DNA from: DTDR01 sp964505415 | GTDB lineage: Bacteria > Hydrothermota > Tepidihabitantia > Tepidihabitantales > DTDR01 | Direction of reading: 5' to 3' | Assembly: GCA_964505415.1 (NCBI GenBank) | Contig: CAZDHW010000015.1 | Coordinates: 1-47,259, forward strand | Length of the DNA stretch: 47,259 nucleotides | In this document: piece by piece, positions 15,774 through 24,268 of the stretch | Numbering within the stretch: the first letter of the stretch is position 1 | Layout of the letters: each line of letters opens with the position of its first letter | The notes under the pieces: generated by a model | What the model was told of the DNA's origin: nothing | Databases searched by the model: none | The model's input: only the letters and a program-made list of their open reading frames with translations | Program-made: the position numbers and the translations under genes

Positions 15774-17114
15774 CTAACCAAAATTAAGAATCGCAAAAAC
15801 CTCTTTTAAGGAATTTACCGGAATAATCTCCATTCCGTTTTCTTTTAAAAAATTAACCGTATTTTCTTTCGGTAAAATAATTCTTTTAAAGCCAAGTTTT
15901 TTAGCTTCTTTTATTCGCTCGCCAACAAAAGAAACTGGCCTTATTTCTCCTAAAAGACCAACTTCGCCTAAAAAACAAGTGAATTGCTTAATCGGGTTTT
16001 TCTTAACTGCGGAAGCAACTGCACAGATTATTCCTAAATCACCAGCATTTTCTTTAATCCATAAAGAACCAGCAACATTAAGATAAACATCGTAATGGGC
16101 AGTTGAAATATTGGCCTGAATATCTAATATTGATAAAAGAATAGCGAGCCTTTTATAATCAAATCCCTGAACCACCCTTTGCGGATAAGGAAAATAGGTA
16201 GGAGTTGCCAAACATTGGATTTCCGTAACAATAACCCTGTGCCCTTCGCATAAAGGGACAAAAGCTAAACCAAAAAGCTCTTCTTTTAAATGGGGTAAAA
16301 AAAGAAAGTTTGGATTTTTTACTTCTTTTAAACCATTGGTCGCCATTTCAAAAATCCCAATTTCGTTGGCTGGGCCAAAACGATTTTTTTCACATCTTAA
16401 AATTCGGTAATCAGTATTTACATCTCCTTCAAAATAAAGCACCACATCAACGATATGTTCTAAGGCCTTGGGACCGGCTATTAAACCTTGTTTAGTTACG
16501 TGACTAATTATAATTATGGGAATACCGTTATTCTTGGCTAAATTTAATAATGAGAATGTTGCCTCTCTTACTTGAGTAACTGAACCAGCAGGTGCTGGAA
16601 TTTTTTTATCCTCAATTGTTTGAATAGAATCAATAATAATAATATCTGGCTTCAAAACCTCAGCTTTTTCTAAAATCTCTTCTAAATCAGAAGAAAATAA
16701 AAGATAAATTTTATCATGGCTATTTTTTAAGGAAGTAAGACGGTTGTATCTCATCTTAATTTGCGCAGGATTTTCTTCTCCCGAGACATATAAAATTTGG
16801 TAGCCTCTCTCTGCCAAACTTAAAGAAATCTGCAAACTCAATGTGGATTTACCAATTCCCGGCTCACCACCGATCAAAACCAAAGAACCCTTTACTAAAC
16901 CACCTCCTAAAACCCGATCAAACTCTTCAAGTTCGCTTTTTAACCTTTCCTCACGAATTTCTTCTATCGCTTTAAAATTTACTAATATCCCTTTTTTTGT
17001 TTGCCTTTCTTTACTTATTTTCATTTCCCTAAAACTATTCCAACTACCGCACAACGGACATTTTCCTAACCATTTAGAACTTTCGTAACCACAATTATCA
17101 CAAATAAAATTCAT
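15774..17114 (-). CDS. radA: DNA repair protein RadA (Sms)
   Basis: This 446-aa protein has the full RadA plan: a C4 zinc finger (C5, C8, C19, C22), Walker A GEPGIGKST (83-91), the KNRFG motif in CEKNRFGPANEIGIF, and a C-terminal Lon-like domain (NVAGSLWIKENAGDLGIICA onward). RadA is a hexameric branch-migration and helicase factor for recombination. The start overlaps the dnaB stop by 4 nt, and the PIN-TRAM gene follows at once. Confidence 0.96.
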   Translation of the reverse strand: MNFICDNCGYESSKWLGKCPLCGSWNSFREMKISKERQTKKGILVNFKAIEEIREERLKSELEEFDRVLGGGLVKGSLVLIGGEPGIGKSTLSLQISLSLAERGYQILYVSGEENPAQIKMRYNRLTSLKNSHDKIYLLFSSDLEEILEKAEVLKPDIIIIDSIQTIEDKKIPAPAGSVTQVREATFSLLNLAKNNGIPIIIISHVTKQGLIAGPKALEHIVDVVLYFEGDVNTDYRILRCEKNRFGPANEIGIFEMATNGLKEVKNPNFLFLPHLKEELFGLAFVPLCEGHRVIVTEIQCLATPTYFPYPQRVVQGFDYKRLAILLSILDIQANISTAHYDVYLNVAGSLWIKENAGDLGIICAVASAVKKNPIKQFTCFLGEVGLLGEIRPVSFVGERIKEAKKLGFKRIILPKENTVNFLKENGMEIIPVNSLKEVFAILNFG

Positions 17115-18460
17115 TCGGGCTCAATCTCTTCTTCAAAAGTTAAATTATCAAACCTCATATATTCATTAATAAAAGCCAATTTAAATTGACCTGTTGGCCC
17201 ATTCCTTTGTTTAGCAATAATTATCCTCGCCATTCCTTTTTCCGGACTGTTTTCATTATAAAACTCATCCCGATACAGAAGAATTACTAAATCGGCATCC
17301 TGCTCAATTGCTCCCGATTCCCTTAAATCAGCCAGTTGGGGAATCGGTCGTTTGGGATCGCGCCTTTCCGGACTTCTTGATAATTGGGAAAGACAAACCA
17401 CTGGAATATTTAATTCCTTAGCCAAAGCTTTTAAGGAGCGAGAAATCTCCGAAATTATTTCTTGCCGAGCCGCACTCCGACTTTCTTTTACTCCTTCAAT
17501 CAATTGTAAATAATCAATAACTATCATTCCTAAAGGTACTTGCGATTTTAACCTTCGGGCTTTTGCCCGGATATCCAAGACTGATAACCGGGGAGAATCG
17601 TCAATAAGAAATTCAATTTCGTAGAAAAGCCCGCAAACCGCTGAAATCCTCCGCCAGGCATCGGTAGTTAAAGCACCCGCCCGCAAAGCACGCAAAGGAA
17701 TCCTTGCTTCGCTACAAATAAGTCTTTGGATAAGGAGCTCCTTTGACATTTCTAAAGAGAAAAAAGCTACCGGGACCTGATTTCTAACGGCCACATTAAC
17801 TGCCAAATTTAGAGCAAAGGCGGTTTTTCCCATTGAAGGTCGACCAGCAATAATCACCAAATCACCATTCTGAATACCTGATGTCATTTCATCAAGTTTG
17901 TAAAAACCGGTTTCTAAACCGGTCAACAATCTCTTCTTTTGGGAAGCTTCTTCAATTTCTTTTAAAGTCTCTTTTAAGATTTCTTTTAAAGAAGTAAAAC
18001 CTTTTCTAATTCTTGCTTCTTTAATAGAGAAAATCATTGATTCGGCTTTATCTAAAAGTTCATCAACCGGCAGTTTATCTTCGTAAGTTTCCTTAATGAT
18101 CTGGGTAGAAATTTGGATTAATTTTCTTTTAATTGCTTTTTCTAAAATCAACTTCGCCCATTCTTCCACACCAGCAGTGGTTAAAACCGAATTTACCAGA
18201 TTAAGTAGTTCTTCTTTACCCCCTATCTTTTCTAAAAGATTTCTTCTTTCCAATTCTTCGCTTACCGTCATAATATCAACGACAACATTTTTTTCAAACA
18301 ACTTAACAATCGTATCAAAAATCAACTGGTGGGTTTCTGAATAAAAACAAGATTTATCAACATATTCTAATATCCGCGGAATGGTTTCTTGATCAAGCAT
18401 CATGGCTCCTAATAAAGCCTTTTCAACTTCTATTGAATGGGGCGCTTCTCTTTCAACCAT
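17111..18460 (-). CDS. dnaB: Replicative DNA helicase DnaB
   Basis: This 449-aa protein has an N-terminal helical domain (HSIEVEKALLGAMMLD) and a RecA-like C-terminal domain with Walker A GRPSMGKT (206-213). Other typical strings are FFSLEMSKELL, VIDYLQLI and QLADLRESGAIEQDAD. It unwinds DNA at the fork. The gene overlaps coaBC by 31 nt and radA by 4 nt. GGAGGAG lies 10 nt upstream of the ATG. No intein is present. Confidence 0.97.
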   Translation of the reverse strand: MVEREAPHSIEVEKALLGAMMLDQETIPRILEYVDKSCFYSETHQLIFDTIVKLFEKNVVVDIMTVSEELERRNLLEKIGGKEELLNLVNSVLTTAGVEEWAKLILEKAIKRKLIQISTQIIKETYEDKLPVDELLDKAESMIFSIKEARIRKGFTSLKEILKETLKEIEEASQKKRLLTGLETGFYKLDEMTSGIQNGDLVIIAGRPSMGKTAFALNLAVNVAVRNQVPVAFFSLEMSKELLIQRLICSEARIPLRALRAGALTTDAWRRISAVCGLFYEIEFLIDDSPRLSVLDIRAKARRLKSQVPLGMIVIDYLQLIEGVKESRSAARQEIISEISRSLKALAKELNIPVVCLSQLSRSPERRDPKRPIPQLADLRESGAIEQDADLVILLYRDEFYNENSPEKGMARIIIAKQRNGPTGQFKLAFINEYMRFDNLTFEEEIEPE

Positions 18461-19608
18461 AATTCAATCTCCTCCAGAAGTTTAAGGGCAAAATCTTTTT
18501 TACTCATTTTAGGTAATTCTTTTTTATCACCGTTTTCAAAAAGTAGGGTTGCTTTTATCTCCTTGTTACTAATCGTCTCTGCCGGATTTACTACACAAAT
18601 TGCCAAACCTTTCTCTTTTAACTTTTTCTCCCCTTCTTCTAAAAAATCCTTGGTATCACAGGAAAAACCAACTTTTAAAAGTAAGTTTTCATTTTTTAAT
18701 TCCTTCAAAATATCAATATCTCTTACTAATTTTATCGTCAGTTCTTTCTCTTTTAGCTTAAAGAGAAAGCTCTTTTCCACTTTATAATCGGTAGGCGCGG
18801 CATTCATAATCAAAATTGTCTTATTATCAATTTCTTCTTTTATTGCTTTTAGCATTTCTTCATTGGTAAATGCTCTTCTTACTTTTATTGGCAGCGAAGG
18901 GTAATAATCACTTCTTCCTAAAATCAAGGTTACTTCGTAGCCCAACTGATAGGCCCTTTCGGCTAAAAGCACACTTAAAAGACCGCTTGCTCGATTAGTA
19001 ATTACTCTTATTTGATCAATTTCTCTTTCCGTACGACCACCGGTAATCACCAACTTGAAATTTTTCTTTTCCAAAACAAGAGTTTTAACGAAACTTATTA
19101 TTTTTTCTGGCTCAGCCATCCTTCCTTTACCGATTTCCCCACAACCCAATTCACCCTCCTCCGGTTCAATAATATAAAAGCCATCAGCTTTTAACCTTTC
19201 AATATTTCGTTGAACAATTCTTTTTTGCCACATATTCACATTCATTGCCGGCGCGATTACTATTGGACAGGAGCAAGAAAGAACAGCGGTCGTCAATAAA
19301 TCATCGGCAATCCCACAAGCAATTTTAGAAATAAGATTAGCAGTAGCTGGGGCAATGATAAATAGGCTCACATCTTTTACCAATTCTAAGTGAAGATAAT
19401 TTTTTTCTTGGGCAAACATTCTAAAAAAAGTTGGTCTTAAAGAAACCGCCGAAAAAAGTAAAGGACTAATTAACTTGGTAGCATTCTTAGTCATCACCAC
19501 CGTCACCTCAGCGCCCTCTTTCTTCAAGAGTCGCACTAGTTCCAAAGATTTATAAATAGCAACACTCGAACTTACTCCTAAAAGAATTTTTTTATCTTTT
19601 AAAATCAT
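18430..19608 (-). CDS. coaBC: Bifunctional phosphopantothenoylcysteine decarboxylase / phosphopantothenate-cysteine ligase
   Basis: This 392-aa protein carries out two successive steps of coenzyme A synthesis. The N-terminal flavoprotein (CoaC) half has H73 in YLHLELVKD, the PAMNVNMW motif (120-127) and C156 in LGCGEIGKGRMAEP. The C-terminal CoaB half has TGGRTEREIDQIRVITNRASG and MNAAPTDYKV. The usual CoaB dimer segment is present in order. An AAAGGAGA site sits just before the ATG, and rpoZ ends 4 nt into it. Confidence 0.95.
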   Translation of the reverse strand: MILKDKKILLGVSSSVAIYKSLELVRLLKKEGAEVTVVMTKNATKLISPLLFSAVSLRPTFFRMFAQEKNYLHLELVKDVSLFIIAPATANLISKIACGIADDLLTTAVLSCSCPIVIAPAMNVNMWQKRIVQRNIERLKADGFYIIEPEEGELGCGEIGKGRMAEPEKIISFVKTLVLEKKNFKLVITGGRTEREIDQIRVITNRASGLLSVLLAERAYQLGYEVTLILGRSDYYPSLPIKVRRAFTNEEMLKAIKEEIDNKTILIMNAAPTDYKVEKSFLFKLKEKELTIKLVRDIDILKELKNENLLLKVGFSCDTKDFLEEGEKKLKEKGLAICVVNPAETISNKEIKATLLFENGDKKELPKMSKKDFALKLLEEIELWLKEKRPIQ

Positions 19609-19817
19609 TCTCCTTTTTCAATCTTTACTTCATCGCTTAAAATCTGTTTCAAAGCATAAAGATAAACATTTTCTTTAGGCTCCATTTTTCCTTCTCTAAT
19701 CAATTCTAAATATTTTCTTGCTAATTTACTGGCAGCTAAAATTATCTCGTATTTGTTATATTTTTTGCCATCTTTTTCAATATGAATTTTCTCTTGGGGA
19801 ATGTGAAGGTCTTCCAT
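19605..19817 (-). CDS. rpoZ: RNA polymerase omega subunit
   Basis: This 70-aa protein has the conserved omega core NKYEIILAASKLARK. It helps fold and assemble the beta' subunit. A GGAGGTG site lies 5 nt upstream of the ATG, within the end of gmk. The position between gmk and coaBC is the classical bacterial order. Its first 41 nt overlap gmk. Confidence 0.85.
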   Translation of the reverse strand: MEDLHIPQEKIHIEKDGKKYNKYEIILAASKLARKYLELIREGKMEPKENVYLYALKQILSDEVKIEKGE

Positions 19818-20415
19818 TTTTCACCTCCATTAAATTTTTTGGCAATGTTTTTAAATCTTCCACTTTAATAATTGCCTTTAAATTATCAACTGCCTCTTTC
19901 AAATGGTCATTAACTAAATAATAATCAAAAATTTTTTTCTTCTTTAAAACCGCCTGCCAAAGTTTTTTATCGCTCGCCATCCGTAGAAAAATTTCCTTTT
20001 CTTTTCTTTTTTTTAACCGTTCTTTTAAAACTGAAGAAGAAGGCGGTAACACAAGAATTATTTTACTTTTCTCTTTAAAACGTTTTTTAATCTTTTCAGC
20101 CCCATTAATATCTAAATCCATTATGATTTTTTTCCCCGCTTTTAATGCTTTTAAAAAAGGTTCTTTAGGGGTGCCGTAATAATTACCGTAAGCATAAGTC
20201 CATTCTAAAATCTTGCGATTTTTTATTAACTGCTTAAATTCCTCCTCGGAAACAAAATAATAGTCTTTGCCCTCTTTTTCACCTTTTCGTTTTTTCCGGG
20301 TGGTAAGGGAAACCGAATAGAAAAAATCTTTATCCATCTTCAACAAATTTTTAATTAAAGTGGATTTTCCACTTCCCGAAAAACCAACCAAAACAAAAAT
20401 TTGGCTACTCAACAT
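19777..20415 (-). CDS. gmk: Guanylate kinase
   Basis: This 212-aa kinase phosphorylates GMP to GDP. P-loop GFSGSGKST is at residues 11-19. The GMP-binding segment shows SVSLTTRKKRKGEKEGKDYYF and EWTYAYGNYYGTPKEP, and the later DLDINGAEKIKKRF is typical. It overlaps yicC upstream by 11 nt and rpoZ downstream by 41 nt. The last ten residues lie in the overlap and may be an extension, but no earlier stop exists. Confidence 0.95.
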   Translation of the reverse strand: MLSSQIFVLVGFSGSGKSTLIKNLLKMDKDFFYSVSLTTRKKRKGEKEGKDYYFVSEEEFKQLIKNRKILEWTYAYGNYYGTPKEPFLKALKAGKKIIMDLDINGAEKIKKRFKEKSKIILVLPPSSSVLKERLKKRKEKEIFLRMASDKKLWQAVLKKKKIFDYYLVNDHLKEAVDNLKAIIKVEDLKTLPKNLMEVKNGRPSHSPRENSY

Positions 20416-21283
20416 TCCTTACCTGCTCTCGAATTTTATCAACTTCTTCCTTTATCAAAATGACCTTCTCGGAAATATAAAAATCGCGAGCTTTTGAAGA
20501 TAATGTCTCTAACTCTCTAATCATTTCCGAAAGAATAAATTCCAACTTCCTTCCAGAGGCCTCCTTTTCTTTCAAGGTGTTTAAGAAAAGTTGGGCGTGA
20601 GAATTTAGCCGACTACATTCTTCAGCAATATCAATCTTCTCCTGAATCAATGAAATTTCCTGCAAGATTTTTTGCTTTAGCTCTTCTTTTTTATTATTAT
20701 CCATATTATTATTAATGTTTAAGCGGGCTTTCAAATTATTCTCTTTTTCCTTTAACTTATTGGGAATTCGCCCTTCAATCAATTTTACTAAGCTAATGAT
20801 CCTTCGGATTCTTCTTTTAAACTCCTTACAAATAAATCTTCCTTCTTTTTCCCGCATTCTAATAAGATTGGTTAAAGCTTTATTAAAAACCTTTTTTAAA
20901 TTTTCCAACAATAATCTATTATTTTGTTCCTTCTTTTCTACTTTTAAAACACCCGGAAAGGTTAGCAGAAAATTAATATCCACTTCTCCTTTCAAATTAT
21001 ACTTTTCTTTCAAACGATTGCTGACTTTTAAAATATTTTCTACTAAATCTTTATCGTAAGTGAATTCTTCTTCGCTTGTTTGTTTTTCTTCTAAATTTAT
21101 TGAAACCTGAAGATAACCTCTTTTAATTCTATTTTTTATCCATTCTTTAATTTCCGCTTCGGCTCCTCTTAATCTTTCCGGAATTTTCATCGCCAATTCT
21201 AAATGTTTATGATTAAAAGACTTTATCTCAACATTTATTCCGTAACCATGAGCCTCACCGATACCGGTCATACTTCTAATCAT
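20405..21283 (-). CDS. yicC: YicC/YloC-family endoribonuclease
   Basis: The 292-aa protein opens with the family hallmark MIRSMTGIGEA and NVEIKSFNHKHLE. It ends with the conserved HAQLFLNTLKEKEASGRKLEFILSEM-type segment (about 229-254) and TLSSKAR. Family members are reported as endoribonucleases acting on RNA substrates. The genomic pairing yicC-gmk-rpoZ is common. A GGAGG site stands just upstream. Confidence 0.92.
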   Translation of the reverse strand: MIRSMTGIGEAHGYGINVEIKSFNHKHLELAMKIPERLRGAEAEIKEWIKNRIKRGYLQVSINLEEKQTSEEEFTYDKDLVENILKVSNRLKEKYNLKGEVDINFLLTFPGVLKVEKKEQNNRLLLENLKKVFNKALTNLIRMREKEGRFICKEFKRRIRRIISLVKLIEGRIPNKLKEKENNLKARLNINNNMDNNKKEELKQKILQEISLIQEKIDIAEECSRLNSHAQLFLNTLKEKEASGRKLEFILSEMIRELETLSSKARDFYISEKVILIKEEVDKIREQVRNVE

Positions 21284-21284
21284 T

Positions 21285-21722
21285 TTACTCCTCCAAAATA
21301 AAAGTTACTGGGCCATCGTTTTCAATTTTAATTAGCATTTTAGCGCCAAAAACTCCTTCGGCAACTTTTATTCCTTGATATTTTAATTCCAAAATAAATC
21401 TTTCGTATAAACTTTTCGCCCTTTCTTTCTTTTCCGCTTTGCTGAAATCTGGCCGCAAAGATCTTTTCAAATCACCGTAAAGGGTAAAATTGGGAATCAC
21501 CATTATTTCCCCATTTATTTTTTGAAGAGAATAATTCATTTTCCCATTTTCATCTTCAAAGATTCTTAATTGAGGAATTCTTTCGGCTAATTTAATACAT
21601 TTGTTTTCATTATCTTCTTCACCAATTGCCAAAAAGATTAAAACTCCGTAACCAATTCGCGAATATAATTGATTATCAACATAACATTCACAAGATTTTA
21701 CTCTTTGAAGCACACACCTCAA
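21285..21722 (-). CDS. dtd: D-aminoacyl-tRNA deacylase
   Basis: This 145-aa protein opens with the family start RCVLQRVKSCECYVD, here read from a TTG codon; no ATG gives this N-terminus. The GP-containing motif NDGPVTF is intact at 135-141. The usual SQFTL motif reads PNFTL (77-81), keeping T but not SQ. DTD removes D-amino acids (and Gly from tRNA-Ala) from mischarged tRNA. It lies 21 nt after the DJ-1-like gene and 1 nt before yicC, so it is probably in the same transcript. Confidence 0.92.
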   Translation of the reverse strand: MRCVLQRVKSCECYVDNQLYSRIGYGVLIFLAIGEEDNENKCIKLAERIPQLRIFEDENGKMNYSLQKINGEIMVIPNFTLYGDLKRSLRPDFSKAEKKERAKSLYERFILELKYQGIKVAEGVFGAKMLIKIENDGPVTFILEE

Positions 21723-21743
21723 AGTAGAATAAGAAAGAAAAAT

Positions 21744-22355
21744 TTAGTATTTTTTTAAATAATCTAATATCGCCTTAGCAAATTTTTCTGCTGCCTGGGG
21801 ACCGTTAGCAGTAATAATATTATCATCAACGACCACTTCCTTATCCAGATATTCTACCCGAGCATTTTGGAATTCTTCTAATGCTCGTTTATCCTTAAAA
21901 CAAGTGGCTTTCCTTTCCAAAAGAACACCACTTTTTACTAAAGTAATCGGTGCCAAACAGATAGCGGCCAAAAGTTTCTTATTTTCATTAAAATACCGAC
22001 AGATTTCCCAAACCTTTTTATTATTCCAATAAAATACCGAACCAGCACCACCGATTAAAACAAAGCCGTCATAATTTTTATAATCAAGCTTATCCAAAGA
22101 GATATCCGGCTTCACCTTCATTCCCAACATACCAATTGCTTCAGTAGTTTCTGAAGAAACAACCGTAATCTTTATTCCCCAATTTGTCAGATACTCATAA
22201 GGAATTTTAAACTCCTCATCGCGAAAATCCTTGGGCGCAATCAAAAAAATCAAATTTTTTTGAAGTTTCCCAACTTCTTCTTTTTTTGTTTCCTTTTTTT
22301 GACCACAAAAAATTCCTAAAAGAAAGACCAAAATTAAATATATAAAATTTTTCAT
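21744..22355 (-). CDS. Exported DJ-1/PfpI-family lipoprotein
   Basis: This 203-aa protein starts with a signal peptide and lipobox LGIFC (C17), followed by a short Lys/Glu linker. The rest is a DJ-1/PfpI domain with E47 (RDEEFKIP), GGAGSVFYW and the nucleophile elbow AAICLAP (C133). Related domains act as glyoxalases, chaperones or deglycases in the cytoplasm; an envelope-anchored version is less common. It starts a run with dtd and downstream housekeeping genes, with a leaderless-type promoter. Confidence 0.85.
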   Translation of the reverse strand: MKNFIYLILVFLLGIFCGQKKETKKEEVGKLQKNLIFLIAPKDFRDEEFKIPYEYLTNWGIKITVVSSETTEAIGMLGMKVKPDISLDKLDYKNYDGFVLIGGAGSVFYWNNKKVWEICRYFNENKKLLAAICLAPITLVKSGVLLERKATCFKDKRALEEFQNARVEYLDKEVVVDDNIITANGPQAAEKFAKAILDYLKKY

Positions 22356-22362
22356 AACTATA

Positions 22363-22391
22363 ATATTAATAAAAATTTTTTAAAAAGTCAA
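22363..22391 (-). promoter_or_regulatory. Promoter of the DJ-1 gene and probably the dtd-to-radA run (leaderless)
   Basis: On the minus strand, TTGACT (22386-22391), 17-bp spacer, TAATAT (22363-22368), then ATG 7 nt later at 22355. Confidence 0.6.
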
Positions 22392-22435
22392 TATAGAATT
22401 ACAAAAAAATTAAAACCTTATAGATTAAATTATAA

Positions 22436-23308
22436 TTATCTAGGCATCTCCTTTAAAAGGCTATCTTTTTCTCTTTCTGTTAGGGGTACGAAACCAACCT
22501 CTTCAATTATTTTATCTCCTTTTTCTAATTCCCATTTTATAAAATCCCTTAGAATTTTTCCGCCAGAAGAAAAGAGATAATTCTTATCAACTATATGATA
22601 AAGGGGTCTTGAAAGCGGATAATTTTTAAGATTTTCTTTATCCAAAGGAGAATAATATTTTCCATCCTTCTCGTTCTTTATCTTTACCGTTTTTATCCCT
22701 TTTATGTCCTTTATATAACCAATACCAACATATCCAATACCACCAATATCTTGGGATACCGCATCAACAATTGCTGCTGTCCCGGCCATCTGCTTCATTT
22801 CTGGTGAATAATCCCCTTTCAATACAATCTCTTTGAAAAATTCGTAAGTTCCTGATGCCGGATTACGACCATAAAGGGAAATCTCATACTGAAAAGCACC
22901 AACCTCCTTCCAATTTTTTACTTTCCTTTGATAAATATCTTTTAATTGGGCAATCGTTAATGATTCAATTGGGTTTTTTTCATTCACAATTATTGCTAAT
23001 AAATCATAACCAATAGGAATTTCTAAATAGTTAACCCCATTTGCCTTTAATTTCTCTTTTTCTTCTTCTTTCAAATCCCTTGAAGAGTTGGCACATTTTA
23101 TCTCTTTATTAATAAGCGCAGCAATACCCACTCCGCTGCCACCCCCCATCACACTAATATTTGCCTTGGGATTCTCCTTAAGATATTCCTCAACCAATGC
23201 GGAAACTAAATTAACCATTGTGTCCGAACCCTTGATAATTAAGCTCTCCTTTTTACAAGCGAAAAAGATTAAAAGACCAATAAAAATTAAAGTTATTATT
23301 TTTTTCAT
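22436..23308 (-). CDS. pstS: Phosphate-binding lipoprotein PstS
   Basis: This 290-aa solute-binding lipoprotein has lipobox IFFAC (C18). Phosphate-site strings are present: IKGSDTM, GGGSGVGIAAL, NSSRDLKEEE and GRNPASGTYEFF. It should deliver phosphate to PstCA, encoded at 494-2211, some 20 kb away. It sits directly after a porin gene (2-nt spacing) with no ribosome site of its own, so the two are co-expressed and likely form an outer-membrane-to-periplasm phosphate route. Confidence 0.9.
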   Translation of the reverse strand: MKKIITLIFIGLLIFFACKKESLIIKGSDTMVNLVSALVEEYLKENPKANISVMGGGSGVGIAALINKEIKCANSSRDLKEEEKEKLKANGVNYLEIPIGYDLLAIIVNEKNPIESLTIAQLKDIYQRKVKNWKEVGAFQYEISLYGRNPASGTYEFFKEIVLKGDYSPEMKQMAGTAAIVDAVSQDIGGIGYVGIGYIKDIKGIKTVKIKNEKDGKYYSPLDKENLKNYPLSRPLYHIVDKNYLFSSGGKILRDFIKWELEKGDKIIEEVGFVPLTEREKDSLLKEMPR

Positions 23309-23309
23309 T

Positions 23310-24212
23310 TTAGAAGTAGCCCCGCAATTGAGTTAAAACTTTTATTGTGTAATCTTTATCTTTTTTGTATAAAGAAATATTAGGAAGAAGTTTTAAAATA
23401 TCCTTAATAAAATGGAAGGTAATGCCAAAGGTTAAACCTAATTTCTTTTCTAACATCTCAAACCTCAAAAGAGGTTGGATATTTCCCATTTGATAACCAA
23501 GTATAGTATAAAATCCTAAGGAATCTTCTACATCTTTATCCTTTTTATAAAGGGCTTCGGTTATAAAGGTATAAGGCTCTTTATTATAACCAAATTCACC
23601 CCCAAGCCTTAAGGTTGTCTTTTTCTCTTCACCCATTTTGCCAAAATAGGTATTAAAACCGATAAATCCTTTCTCAATCGGTTTAATTAAAAACCTAAAA
23701 GAAATATCCTTCCAAGCATTAATATCTTTATTTGTCTCTCTACCTTCACCATTTACCACATTTAGATTGATTTCGTACTGCTTTTCGGTATAGAAAAAAC
23801 CAATACCTAAATCTCTTGCTCCTTTTGGTGCCCTTAATTTAGAAATTAAAGAAGGCTCAACAAAATAGGCATCTTCCGATGGCTGAGCAATCTCGTAGCC
23901 TAAAAGCTGCTTAAACTTGCCAAAACGCACTTCCATACTCTTTTTCTTTAGAGAAAGATATAAATCATAAGAGATATAATCCTCTGCCGAAACATCTAAA
24001 TAGGCTCTTCCTAAAAGGAAATCCTTGTATTTACATTTGATATCTAAGTAGTTTTTACCCAAAGAAAAATAGTTCTCGTCTTTCTCATTAAGAATTACTG
24101 AGTAGGTAGGTTGAAAAAGAACATTTAAAGATAAAGAATAATCATCCTTTTGATAACTAATAGCAAAAATAATACTTATTAAGGATAAAACCATTAAAAA
24201 GGTTTTTTTCAT
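23310..24212 (-). CDS. Outer-membrane porin, phosphate-selective (OprO/OprP) type
   Basis: This 300-aa protein has a signal peptide (KKTFLMVLSLISIIFA) and alternating beta strands to the C-terminus, which ends in aromatic residues (TQLRGYF) as usual for barrels. The segment EVRFGKFKQLLGYE followed by SLISKLRAPKGARDLGI and NVVNGEGRETNKD matches the phosphate-selective porin O/P family. It is shorter than Pseudomonas OprP (about 400 aa). Pairing with pstS supports phosphate or polyphosphate entry. An AAGGAGG site precedes the ATG. Confidence 0.82.
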   Translation of the reverse strand: MKKTFLMVLSLISIIFAISYQKDDYSLSLNVLFQPTYSVILNEKDENYFSLGKNYLDIKCKYKDFLLGRAYLDVSAEDYISYDLYLSLKKKSMEVRFGKFKQLLGYEIAQPSEDAYFVEPSLISKLRAPKGARDLGIGFFYTEKQYEINLNVVNGEGRETNKDINAWKDISFRFLIKPIEKGFIGFNTYFGKMGEEKKTTLRLGGEFGYNKEPYTFITEALYKKDKDVEDSLGFYTILGYQMGNIQPLLRFEMLEKKLGLTFGITFHFIKDILKLLPNISLYKKDKDYTIKVLTQLRGYF

Positions 24213-24236
24213 TCATTCCTCCTTTTTAAACTAAAA

Positions 24237-24264
24237 ATTTTAATGAAAGTTTTTTAAAAATCAA
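24237..24264 (-). promoter_or_regulatory. Promoter of the porin-pstS pair
   Basis: On the minus strand, TTGATT (24259-24264), 16-bp spacer, TAAAAT (24237-24242). A leader of about 20 nt with AAGGAGG follows. Confidence 0.6.
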
Positions 24265-24268
24265 CAAG

